Shown: piece by piece, positions 49,886 to 57,305 of the stretch | Layout of the letters: every line of letters starts with the position of its first letter | Numbering within the stretch: the first letter of the stretch is position 1 | Source of the DNA: an uncultured Peptococcaceae bacterium | GTDB lineage: Bacteria; Bacillota; Dehalobacteriia; UBA4068; UBA4997 | Direction: 5' to 3' | DNA length: 64,000 nucleotides | NCBI GenBank assembly: GCA_947625705.1 | Contig: CANQPG010000002.1 | Location: 77,119 to 141,118 of the forward strand | Program-made: the position numbers and the translations under genes | The notes under the pieces: generated by a model | The model's input: the letters and a program-made list of their open reading frames with translations, nothing else | Databases searched by the model: none | What the model was told of the DNA's origin: nothing

Positions 49886-50762
49886 ATGCCCGCCGCCACA
49901 GCAGCAGATTGTTTTCGAACAGCACGTTCAGCCTGCCTGCGTCCTTAAGCCAGGCCAGATACGAGCGCACGGTGCTGCCCACCAGCACATACTGCTCAAA
50001 GTTCATGGTCAGGCCGTAAGCGCCGAACAGCTTTTGCAGTATAACCTCGAAGCAAAGCGGCTCGCGGCAGATATCAACGATTTTTTCGGCAATCTCCAGC
50101 ACCTTGTCGATGTTATACCGGGCAAGCTCGCTCACATCTTCCGCCGCCGCCGCGTGCGCCGGCACGAACATGGCCGCCTGCATGGTCATAACCTGCTCCA
50201 GCGTTTTAAGATATGCCGCCACGTCATAGATGAAGCCGATCTGGTATTTATCCAGCGTTTCGCGGCTCGATAGGCAATCGGCCAGATAAACCACATCATC
50301 GGCGGTGCGGAAGCCCACCATGTCAAAGAAATGCCCCGGCAGCGGTATGATCTCCCAGCCCGTCGGCAAAACTTCCGAGGTAAGCTCCTGCGCGTCGCTC
50401 TCCTGCGCCATCAAAAATTTGTGCCGCAGATCCTTGCAGGGGAAGCCGCCGTAGAGGAACGACGGCTCCAGCAGCGGGCGGCGGGTGAAAGCGCAGTCGA
50501 TCCCCGGCGCGTAGATTTGGCACCCCGTCTGCCCCTGCAAATAACGGTTGCCGCCGATGTGGTCGGCGTTGGAATGGGTGTTGTAAATAGCATGGAGCCG
50601 CCAGCCCTGCGCGTCCAGCAGCTGGCGGACTTTTCTGCCCGCGTCCTTGTCGTTGCCGCTGTCGATCAGGCAGACCTCATTTTCTCCCAACTTCACCAGA
50701 CCGATCTTGGCCGGGCTTTCGATATAATAGCTTTGCGCCGTGATTTGCCTTAATTCGTACAT
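49884..50762 (-). CDS. MBL-fold metallo-hydrolase with variant metal motif
   Basis: A 292-residue metallo-beta-lactamase-fold protein. The metal motif is THSNADHIGGN: His63, Asp67 and His68 of the usual HxHxDH are present, but the second His is Asn65. Further ligands appear as LPGHFFD and DCLSS. The C-terminal helical part (about 215-292) resembles the winged-helix tail of some hydrolases. The ATG at 50762 follows GGAGGAGG by about 9 bases. The longer frame adds 47 unrelated residues. The substrate is unknown. Confidence 0.82.
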   Translation of the reverse strand: MYELRQITAQSYYIESPAKIGLVKLGENEVCLIDSGNDKDAGRKVRQLLDAQGWRLHAIYNTHSNADHIGGNRYLQGQTGCQIYAPGIDCAFTRRPLLEPSFLYGGFPCKDLRHKFLMAQESDAQELTSEVLPTGWEIIPLPGHFFDMVGFRTADDVVYLADCLSSRETLDKYQIGFIYDVAAYLKTLEQVMTMQAAMFVPAHAAAAEDVSELARYNIDKVLEIAEKIVDICREPLCFEVILQKLFGAYGLTMNFEQYVLVGSTVRSYLAWLKDAGRLNVLFENNLLLWRRA

Positions 50763-50892
50763 ATTAATATACCTCCTCCAACGGCTTGTCCGCCCTGCCG
50801 CCTTTTTATATAGGAAGATTATAACATAACGACCCGGCAGCGTCAATTTGCCCGCTTTTCCGCCGCGATAACAGGAAAATTTGGCCTCCCGC

Positions 50893-50957
50893 TTGACAAA
50901 CACACAAAAAATGTTAAAATGTAGGATATAATAGTTTAACCATTTAGTTGGTTAAAC
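50893..50957 (+). promoter_or_regulatory. Promoter and palindromic operator of the TrpXYZ-type ABC transporter
   Basis: TTGACA (50893-50898) and TAAAAT (50915-50920) are 16 bases apart, with a further TATAAT at 50927-50932. Immediately downstream lies GTTTAACCA-6-TGGTTAAAC (50934-50942 with 50949-50957), a perfect 9-bp dyad at the expected start of transcription. A repressor site is likely. No T-box is visible in the short leader. Confidence 0.65.
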
Positions 50958-50993
50958 CGAAAAATTAGGAAGGTATCAAGGGAGGAAAGAACG

Positions 50994-52022
50994 ATGAAGA
51001 AATTAGTAGCATTGATGTTGAGCCTGATGATGGTAATGTGTCTGGCCGGCTGCGGCGGCGGCGATCAGCCCCAGGGCGGCGGCGACACCACGACCGGCAC
51101 CGTAAACGAAAAAGACGTTATCGATGTGGGTTTTGTGCAGTTGGTGGATATGGCCGACGCTGTGCAGATGCACGACAGCTTTATTCAGACCATTGCTGAC
51201 GCCGGCCTGGCCGACAAGATCAACATTCACTTTGAAAGCGCTTCCGGCGACGCAGCCACCATGTCCACCATTATCCAGGGCTTTGTGGATAACGGCTATG
51301 ACCTGGTCGTGCCCATGCTGACCCCGCCTGCGCAGGCAGCTGTCAGCATTTGCGGCGGCGAGACCCCGATCATCTTCATGTCGGTAGTCGATCCGGTATA
51401 TTCCAAGATCATGCCCGATCTGAACACCGTTGACCCGGCAAATCTCGCCACCGGCACGTCGAACACCATTCCGGCCGATCTGATCATCGACACGGCCAAT
51501 GCCATCACGCCGCTGGCGGACGGCAAGCAAGTCTGCATTATGTACAACACCTCGCAGAACAACGCCGAATGCACCATGCAGGCGGCCAAGGCATACTGCG
51601 ACGCGCAGTCTATCCCCTATGAGGTTGTGGGCTATGCCGACGTGACCGACGCCATCACTCAGGCGCAGGCGCTTTCCGCCGACGAGGTGGGTTATGTTTA
51701 TGTGACGCTGGATTCGATCATCGCCAGCAACTTCAACCAGCTGGGTCAGACGCTGACCGAAATGGGTATCCCCGTTTACGGCGCGGCTGACGCGATGACG
51801 CAGGGCGGCGCGTTCTGCTCCTATGGCGTGGATTACGCCACCGTCGGCGAGATGACCGCCGATATGGTGATCGACTGGTATAACGGCAAGGCTCTGGAAG
51901 ATATGCCCTGCCAGCAATACAGCAACTTTACTCTGGTTATCAACAGCGACGTTCAGGAAGCCCTCGGCATCACTCTGCCGGAGGATTACGCCGCCCAGGC
52001 CACCTATGTGACCACCAAGTAA
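50994..52022 (+). CDS. ABC transporter substrate-binding lipoprotein (TrpX-like)
   Basis: A 342-residue lipoprotein: signal peptide with lipobox LAGC (Cys20), a Gly/Thr-rich linker, then a type I periplasmic-binding fold (DVGFVQLVDMADAVQMHD, FMSVVDPVYSKI, IMYNTSQNNAEC, GVDYATVGEMTADMV). It belongs to the ABC_sub_bind family, whose operons encode predicted tryptophan/tyrosine uptake systems (TrpXYZ). The ligand is a family-level guess. GGAGG precedes the ATG. Confidence 0.88.
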   Translation: MKKLVALMLSLMMVMCLAGCGGGDQPQGGGDTTTGTVNEKDVIDVGFVQLVDMADAVQMHDSFIQTIADAGLADKINIHFESASGDAATMSTIIQGFVDNGYDLVVPMLTPPAQAAVSICGGETPIIFMSVVDPVYSKIMPDLNTVDPANLATGTSNTIPADLIIDTANAITPLADGKQVCIMYNTSQNNAECTMQAAKAYCDAQSIPYEVVGYADVTDAITQAQALSADEVGYVYVTLDSIIASNFNQLGQTLTEMGIPVYGAADAMTQGGAFCSYGVDYATVGEMTADMVIDWYNGKALEDMPCQQYSNFTLVINSDVQEALGITLPEDYAAQATYVTTK

Positions 52023-52038
52023 TCAAGCCCGAATGCAG

Positions 52039-52075
52039 CGCGGGGAGTGCCTGGCTCTCCCCGCGTTTTGTTTTT
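52039..52075 (+). terminator. Internal terminator after the binding-protein gene
   Basis: CGCGGGGAG (52039-52047) pairs with CTCCCCGCG (52057-52065), followed by TTTTGTTTTT. Lying between the first and second genes, it would allow partial readthrough and a surplus of binding protein over membrane components. Confidence 0.78.
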
Positions 52076-52104
52076 CCGATCGTTTCGTTTAAGGAGTTTT
52101 TCGC

Positions 52105-53025
52105 ATGACCAATCAATTACTGGGCGCGGTGGAGCTGGGCTTGGTCTACGGCCTGATGGTGCTGGGCGTATTCATCACGTTCCGTATACTTAAAATCCCC
52201 GACCTCACCGTAGACGGCAGCATTACGCTCGGCATGGCCGTAAGCGCCATGCTCACCAACGCCGGCCACCCCATCTTAGCCATACTTATCGCCTTGGCGG
52301 CGGGCGCCTTGGCCGGCAGCTGCACCGCCTTTTTCCAAACCAAAGTCAAAATACCCTCGATCCTCGCGGGCATTATGACGATGTCGGCGCTGTATTCCAT
52401 CAACCTGCTGATCATGAACAACGGCACGCCGAACATATCCATTTTAGGCGCGGACACCGTTTTTTCGCTATTCCAGGACATGACAGGCGTATCGAAGCAC
52501 GCCGCGTTGATCATCGTGGGTCTCTTGATCTGCGGCATTGTGGTGGCGCTGGTGGAGTTTTTCTTCACCACGCATACCGGCCTTTGTATCTGCGCCACCG
52601 GCGATAACGAGGAAATGGTGCGGGCGACCTCCGTCTCCACCACCAAAATGAAGTGGATCGCGCTGGCGCTTGCCAACGGCTGCGTCGCCATCTCCGGCGC
52701 GGTATACACCCAGTACATGGGCTATGCCGACGTCACTGCGGGCAGCGGCACCATCGTTATCGGATTTGCCTCGGTGATCATCGGCGAAACGCTGTGCGTC
52801 AAGCGGAGCCTGCCCATCGGCTTTATCTCGGCCATTGTGGGCAGCGTGGCTTACCGCCTGATCATCGCCGTCGCCATTAAAACCAACCTGTTCCCGACGT
52901 ATTTTTTGAAGCTGATCTCGGTGCTGATCATTGCGGTGGCGCTGGCCGTGGGGCCGGTCAAAGCCGCGATGGCCGAACGCCGCAACAAGACGAGGAGGGA
53001 GCGGGAAAATGCTGCAAATTCGTAA
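52105..53025 (+). CDS. ABC transporter permease (TrpY-like)
   Basis: A 306-residue integral membrane protein of the branched-chain/ribose permease family (BPD_transp_2) with about eight to nine helices. Typical segments are IPDLTVDGSITLGMAVSAML, STTKMKWIALALANGCVAIS and GFASVIIGETL. It would form the transmembrane channel for the preceding binding protein. Its last 17 bases overlap the ATPase gene. Confidence 0.9.
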   Translation: MTNQLLGAVELGLVYGLMVLGVFITFRILKIPDLTVDGSITLGMAVSAMLTNAGHPILAILIALAAGALAGSCTAFFQTKVKIPSILAGIMTMSALYSINLLIMNNGTPNISILGADTVFSLFQDMTGVSKHAALIIVGLLICGIVVALVEFFFTTHTGLCICATGDNEEMVRATSVSTTKMKWIALALANGCVAISGAVYTQYMGYADVTAGSGTIVIGFASVIIGETLCVKRSLPIGFISAIVGSVAYRLIIAVAIKTNLFPTYFLKLISVLIIAVALAVGPVKAAMAERRNKTRRERENAANS

Positions 53026-53800
53026 TATCCACAAAACTTTCGCCCCCGGCACCGCCAACGAAAAAAAGGTGCTTAAGGGCTTGTCGCTCCACCTGGCGCC
53101 CGGCGATTTCGCCACCATTATCGGCAGCAACGGGGCGGGCAAATCGACGCTTTTCAACGCCATCGCCGGGACTTTTTTGACCGACGAGGGGCAGATCTTG
53201 ATCGACGGCGAAGACGTAACGTTTAAGCCCGAGACTTACCGCGCCAAAGTGATCGGCCGCATTTTCCAGGATCCGATGAAAGGCACCGCGCCCGATTTGA
53301 CGATTGAGCAAAATCTGGCGATCCCTTACGCTTCGCAGAAAAAGGGACTGCACCCCGCCATCACCAAGCGCGACCGCGAGGTGTTCCGCGAGGCGCTCGC
53401 CCGGCTCGGCATGGGGCTGGAGGATCGCATGAAAACCAAAATGGGCTTGCTCTCCGGCGGGCAGCGTCAGGCCGTCACCCTGCTGATGGCGGTCATCGTC
53501 ACGCCGAAAATACTGCTCTTAGACGAACACACCGCCGCGCTTGACCCGCTGACGGCGGAAAAAGTCTTCCAGATCACCCGCGAGGTGGTGGCGGAAAAAG
53601 GTATCACCACGCTGATGATCACCCACAACATCGCTTCCGCGCTGGAGCTGGGCAACCGCACCCTGATGATGGACGACGGCAACGTAGTGCTGGATATTCA
53701 GGGCGAGGAGCGCAAGTCGCTGACCGTACCCGGGCTGCTGCAAAAATACCGCGAGGTCAAGGGCGAAATGCTGGATAACGACCGCATTTTGTTATCGTAA
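53009..53800 (+). CDS. ABC transporter ATP-binding protein (TrpZ-like)
   Basis: A 263-residue ATPase. Walker A is GSNGAGKST, the signature is LSGGQRQAVT, Walker B is KILLLDEHTAALDP, and the H-loop is in LMITHN. The ATG at 53009 is chosen because GAGGAGGG lies about 9 bases upstream and MLQIRNIHKTF is a normal ABC start. The longer frame only reads the end of the permease gene. It closes the three-gene transporter operon. Confidence 0.94.
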   Translation: MLQIRNIHKTFAPGTANEKKVLKGLSLHLAPGDFATIIGSNGAGKSTLFNAIAGTFLTDEGQILIDGEDVTFKPETYRAKVIGRIFQDPMKGTAPDLTIEQNLAIPYASQKKGLHPAITKRDREVFREALARLGMGLEDRMKTKMGLLSGGQRQAVTLLMAVIVTPKILLLDEHTAALDPLTAEKVFQITREVVAEKGITTLMITHNIASALELGNRTLMMDDGNVVLDIQGEERKSLTVPGLLQKYREVKGEMLDNDRILLS

Positions 53801-53819
53801 ATATTCCGAACAAAGTGCA

Positions 53820-53851
53820 AGAGCAGAGCCAAAATTGGCTCTGCTCTTTTT
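53820..53851 (+). terminator. Terminator of the ABC transporter operon
   Basis: AGAGCAGAGCC (53820-53830) pairs with GGCTCTGCTCT (53837-53847), 11 perfect pairs with a 6-base loop, followed by five T. Confidence 0.92.
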
Positions 53852-53863
53852 GTGTGCCGAAAT

Positions 53864-54505
53864 TTATTCCGCCTGCTTCAGCGGCTGCGCCAGCTGCGCC
53901 GCCTCACTCAGCCAGACGGGCTGCACCGGCTTCCCCAGCGCGTCGGCCAGCCGGGCGGGCAAATTCTCGCTCGCCGCCAGCGGCGCCAACAGCCGCACGT
54001 CCACCTTATCGGTGAAGCGCACGTCCGCCACTTGGCAGCCAAGCCCGGCCAAAAGCGGTTCCAGCCGCGGCCAGTCCGCGTAAGTGAGCGTCAGCGCCAG
54101 CGCCCGGGCGGGTATCAGCCGCACCAATTCCGCCGCCTGCACCGCCTGCTGCGCCGCCTGCGTATAGGCGCGCACCAGACCGCCCGTGCCCAGCAGTATG
54201 CCGCCGAAATAACGCGTCACCACGATGACCACGTTCGCCAGCCCCGCCCCCCGGATCACCTCCAGAATGGGGCGCCCAGCCGTGCCGCTCGGCTCGCCGT
54301 CGTCCGAGGAGCGCTGAAACTCGCCGTTTGCCCCCGTCTGCCAGGCATAGCAGTTATGGGTGGCGTCGCGGTGCCGGGCGCGTATCGCCTGCAAAAACGC
54401 CTGCGCCGCCTGCTCGTCCGCCGCCGGGCTGATATAGCCGATGAAGCGGGATTTTTTCTCGATGAACTCCGCCTGCGCCGGGGCGGCAATGGTGATGATA
54501 TCCAT
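53864..54505 (-). CDS. yigZ: YigZ/IMPACT family protein
   Basis: A 213-residue protein. The N-terminal UPF0029 domain carries KKSRFIGYISPA, RDATHNCYAWQ, DDGEPSGTAGRPILEVI and VTRYFGGILLGTGGLVRAY, all family signatures. A C-terminal DUF1949 domain (about 140-200) follows. E. coli YigZ and eukaryotic IMPACT are relatives; molecular function in bacteria is unresolved. It is followed downstream by no gene on this strand. Confidence 0.93.
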   Translation of the reverse strand: MDIITIAAPAQAEFIEKKSRFIGYISPAADEQAAQAFLQAIRARHRDATHNCYAWQTGANGEFQRSSDDGEPSGTAGRPILEVIRGAGLANVVIVVTRYFGGILLGTGGLVRAYTQAAQQAVQAAELVRLIPARALALTLTYADWPRLEPLLAGLGCQVADVRFTDKVDVRLLAPLAASENLPARLADALGKPVQPVWLSEAAQLAQPLKQAE

Positions 54506-54513
54506 ACGCCCTC

Positions 54514-55056
54514 CTAAACCATGCCCGGAAAGCCCTGCTGACGCAGCGCCTCAAACACCATCACGGCCACCGAATTGGATAAGTTATACGAGCGGAACTC
54601 CGCCCGCATGGGGATACGCACTCGCCGGCCGGGGTAGGCCGCGTGGATAAAATCCGGCAGCCCCGCCGTCTCCCGCCCAAACACCAGATACGCCCCCTTG
54701 GGGTATGCCGCGTCGGTGTGCGGCACGCTCCCCTTCGTCGTCGCGAGGAAAATCTCCGCGCCGGGATTTTTGGCGATAAAATCCGCCCAATCGTGATAAA
54801 CGTACAGCGAAAGCTTGTCCCAGTAATCCAGACCGGAACGCCGCGCCCGCCGGTCGAACAGATCAAAGCCCAGCGGCTCGATCAAATGCAGCGCCGCCCC
54901 GGTGATGGCGCAGGTGCGCCCGATGTTGCCGGTGTTGGCGGGGATCTCCGGCTGATACAGCACCACGTTCAGCACCGCCGGCGTCAGCGGCCGCTCCTGC
55001 GGGTGCGGCCAGTGCGCCGCGTCAAGCGGCGTTAAATCATGCGTTAAATCCTGCAT
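54514..55056 (-). CDS. trmL: tRNA (cytidine(34)-2'-O)-methyltransferase TrmL
   Basis: A 180-residue SPOUT methyltransferase that modifies the wobble base of leucine tRNAs using SAM. Motifs are LYQPEIPANTGNIGRTC, the knot motif VFGRETAGLP, and IPMRAEFRSYNLSNSVAVMVFEA in pieces. Residues 1-27 before VLNVVLYQP are an N-terminal extension not usual in the family, so a downstream start cannot be excluded. It lies 8 bases upstream of yigZ on the same strand. Confidence 0.93.
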   Translation of the reverse strand: MQDLTHDLTPLDAAHWPHPQERPLTPAVLNVVLYQPEIPANTGNIGRTCAITGAALHLIEPLGFDLFDRRARRSGLDYWDKLSLYVYHDWADFIAKNPGAEIFLATTKGSVPHTDAAYPKGAYLVFGRETAGLPDFIHAAYPGRRVRIPMRAEFRSYNLSNSVAVMVFEALRQQGFPGMV

Positions 55057-55075
55057 ATGTATGACCTCGTATACC

Positions 55076-55116
55076 TAAAAATGCCGTCTCTCGCTATATC
55101 ATAGCACAGAGACGGC
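55076..55116 (-). terminator. Terminator after the bofC-like gene
   Basis: On the minus strand GCCGTCTCT (55108-55116) pairs with AGAGACGGC (55083-55091), followed by ATTTTTA. It ends about 20 bases before the trmL start. Confidence 0.82.
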
Positions 55117-55137
55117 AAAAAATCCAGCGGCCGGCGC

Positions 55138-55710
55138 TCATTCCTCCCCCGGCGCAGCGATCAGCTCGTCCAGCGATTCCAGAACTTCATCCAGCTCGGC
55201 CTGCGACTCCAGCTGATAGCCGCCGTTTTGCAGCGCTTCCGCCAGCTCCGGCGGCAGCTCGCTCATATCCACCGGCATTTCCAGCAGCAGGTCGCCCCGG
55301 TGTTCCGCCGTGCCGCGGTATACCGCCAGACCCCGCCCGCTATCCACTATCAAACGCTTTTCCTGCTCGATCGGGCAGATGTCCTCCACCTGGCGCGTAA
55401 TTTCCAGCGATTTTTCACCGGTCTGCGCCACATTCCAGCCATCGCCCGCCAGCTGATCAAACGTCAGCCCGCGGAACTCGCCGCCCTCTACCAGCACTTC
55501 TTCCGCCGTGTAGCCGCAGGGGTAAATCTCCCGCCGCGTCACCCGCATATCCGCCGCCACCTGGGGCGAGCGCGCCGCGATCTCCGTCGCCGCCTTGTAT
55601 GGCTTGTCCACCTCCGGGGCGCCCTCGGCCAGCACAAAATAAATATATGAGGCGCTGGCCGCAAACACGAACACCACCGCCAGCGATAAACCGAACCACA
55701 GCTTGCGCAT
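55138..55710 (-). CDS. BofC-like protein with N-terminal membrane anchor
   Basis: A 190-residue protein: a short cytoplasmic start, an uncleaved signal-anchor (about 5-27), then an extracytoplasmic part. REIYPCGYTAEEVLV and QVEDICPIEQEKRLIVDSGRGLAVYRG, with PPELAEALQNG, resemble the C-terminal domain of BofC, the forespore-secreted protein that restrains SpoIVB signalling in pro-sigma-K processing. The N-terminal BofC domain is not clear. Two cysteines could pair. It lies between trmL and a PRC-barrel gene. Confidence 0.6.
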   Translation of the reverse strand: MRKLWFGLSLAVVFVFAASASYIYFVLAEGAPEVDKPYKAATEIAARSPQVAADMRVTRREIYPCGYTAEEVLVEGGEFRGLTFDQLAGDGWNVAQTGEKSLEITRQVEDICPIEQEKRLIVDSGRGLAVYRGTAEHRGDLLLEMPVDMSELPPELAEALQNGGYQLESQAELDEVLESLDELIAAPGEE

Positions 55711-55813
55711 ATTGCCACCTCTTCCGGGTTTTGGGCTTATTATGCGCCGAAAAGCCGCAGCTTATGCGTGGGCGCGCCGCCGAGCCAAAATCCCGCACGG
55801 CGCGCCGCACATC

Positions 55814-56554
55814 TTACAGATTGACCGGCAGCTCCTCCGCGCCCGCAGGCAAGGCTTCCGCCGCAGCCTGTTCGCGCTGCTGCCGCCGCTTTTCCTGCAA
55901 CGCTTTCAGGCTTTGCGCCGCGCGCTGCCGCAGGCGGTTAACGTTTTCGCCGCCGTGCTCTGCCAGCTCGGCCACCGCGGCAAAGTTTACTTTTAAGAGA
56001 CCCGCCGAGACCCGCAGATCGGCAAGCGCCGCCGCGTCCACCACCACCGACTCTTCGCCCAGCGTTTGGATATACTGCGCGGGAACGGCGATCTTGCCCG
56101 CCCACAGCCAGCTGAACACGCCGCCCGCAATCTCCAGCCGGGTGATATCGCCGGTTTCACGGTTCAGATAAAAGCCCTCCACCCGGCCCAGCGCGCTCCC
56201 GTCGTCGCTGACGATATGCGCGCCGATCAGATTGCAGGGACGGCGCATGTATTCCACGATACGCGGCAGATTGACCGGGTGCTTCGGCGTCTGCTTCTCG
56301 TCCACCGTGATAACGTCGTCGCCGATCGTGTGGATCTTCCCCGCCGGGATCACCCGCACGTCATGATACCAGCCGCCCTTATCCACCGCCAGCGCCAAAA
56401 GGCGTTTATCCCGCGCGTCGATCACCGCGTCTTTCACCCGCCCGATGACCGCCGCCTCGTTCAAGCTGTATACCTGCATATCCGGCAGGTCAATGGCGCT
56501 GATCTCCGCCGAAATTTCGCCGCGCCGCTCCAGATCCCTCGTTAAATTTGCCAC
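55814..56554 (-). CDS. PRC-barrel domain protein
   Basis: A 246-residue soluble protein with two PRC-barrel domains (about 12-75 and 90-160; VYSLNEAAVIGRVKDAVID and LIGAHIVSDDGSALGRVEGFYLN) and a Gln/Arg/Ala-rich helical tail. The GTG at 56554 is preferred because GAGGGAG lies 9 bases upstream and gives MANLTRD; an ATG at 56596 lacks a site. In Clostridia such proteins are linked with sporulation-region genes, but function is unknown. Confidence 0.78.
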   Translation of the reverse strand: MANLTRDLERRGEISAEISAIDLPDMQVYSLNEAAVIGRVKDAVIDARDKRLLALAVDKGGWYHDVRVIPAGKIHTIGDDVITVDEKQTPKHPVNLPRIVEYMRRPCNLIGAHIVSDDGSALGRVEGFYLNRETGDITRLEIAGGVFSWLWAGKIAVPAQYIQTLGEESVVVDAAALADLRVSAGLLKVNFAAVAELAEHGGENVNRLRQRAAQSLKALQEKRRQQREQAAAEALPAGAEELPVNL

Positions 56555-56710
56555 CAAAACCACGCTCCCTCTTGCCTCGTCGCTTTGCCAAAGCATATGC
56601 GAAGCAGGGCGTTTTATGCCTGAAAATATTTCCGCGCGGGCTTTTCAGCGGGCGCAAATTGTGCTAAAATATATAAGATAAGCATATTAAATATGTGGGA
56701 AGTTGAACAG

Positions 56711-57295
56711 ATGAAACTAATCGCAGGGCTGGGCAACCCCGGCATCGAATACCAGAACACCCGCCATAACATCGGCTTTATCGCCATCGACTATCTGGCC
56801 GAACGCTTGGGAGCGGAGTTCAACAAAAGCAAGTTTTTCGCCCTGACGGCGCAGGCGAATTATCACGGCGAAAAGCTGCTGCTGCTGAAGCCGCAGACGT
56901 TCATGAATTTAAGCGGCAAGGCCGTACGGGCGGCGGCGGATTTTTATAAGATTGACCCGGCGGATATCCTTATCATCTTCGACGACATGGATCTGCCCTG
57001 CGGCCAGCTGCGCATACGTGCGCGCGGCTCGGCGGGCGGCCACAACGGTATGAAAGACATTATCGCCCAGATGGGCAACAACCAGAACATCAGCCGTTTC
57101 CGCCTCGGTATCAGCCACCCGCTTTTCGGCGACCCGGCGGCCTACGTGCTGGGGCGTTTCAGCGACGAGGAGAAGCTGCTGCTGCGCCCGGCGGTGGAAG
57201 ACGCGGCGGACGCGGCGCTCTGCTGGGCGGAGTTCGGCACGACGGCGGCCATGAACCGCTTTAACGGCAAAGCCGCCCGCGCCTTGGAGAAATGA
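56711..57295 (+). CDS. pth: Peptidyl-tRNA hydrolase
   Basis: A 194-residue enzyme that recycles tRNA from dropped-off peptidyl-tRNA. Catalytic His19 is in NTRHNIGF. Other conserved blocks are KPQTFMNLSG, IIFDDMDLPCGQLRIR and GSAGGHNGMKDI. The ATG at 56711 gives the standard MKLIAGLGNPG start; an ATG six codons upstream adds non-conserved residues. Both have weak ribosome binding sites. It is followed 10 bases later by mfd, the usual Firmicutes order. Confidence 0.95.
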   Translation: MKLIAGLGNPGIEYQNTRHNIGFIAIDYLAERLGAEFNKSKFFALTAQANYHGEKLLLLKPQTFMNLSGKAVRAAADFYKIDPADILIIFDDMDLPCGQLRIRARGSAGGHNGMKDIIAQMGNNQNISRFRLGISHPLFGDPAAYVLGRFSDEEKLLLRPAVEDAADAALCWAEFGTTAAMNRFNGKAARALEK

Positions 57296-57305
57296 TAAAC
57301 CAGAA

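Noticed and set aside
50958-50993. T-box or tryptophan attenuator ahead of the TrpX-like gene.
   Set aside because: The leader is too short and lacks the T-box sequence, leader-peptide Trp codons or a terminator hairpin before the gene.
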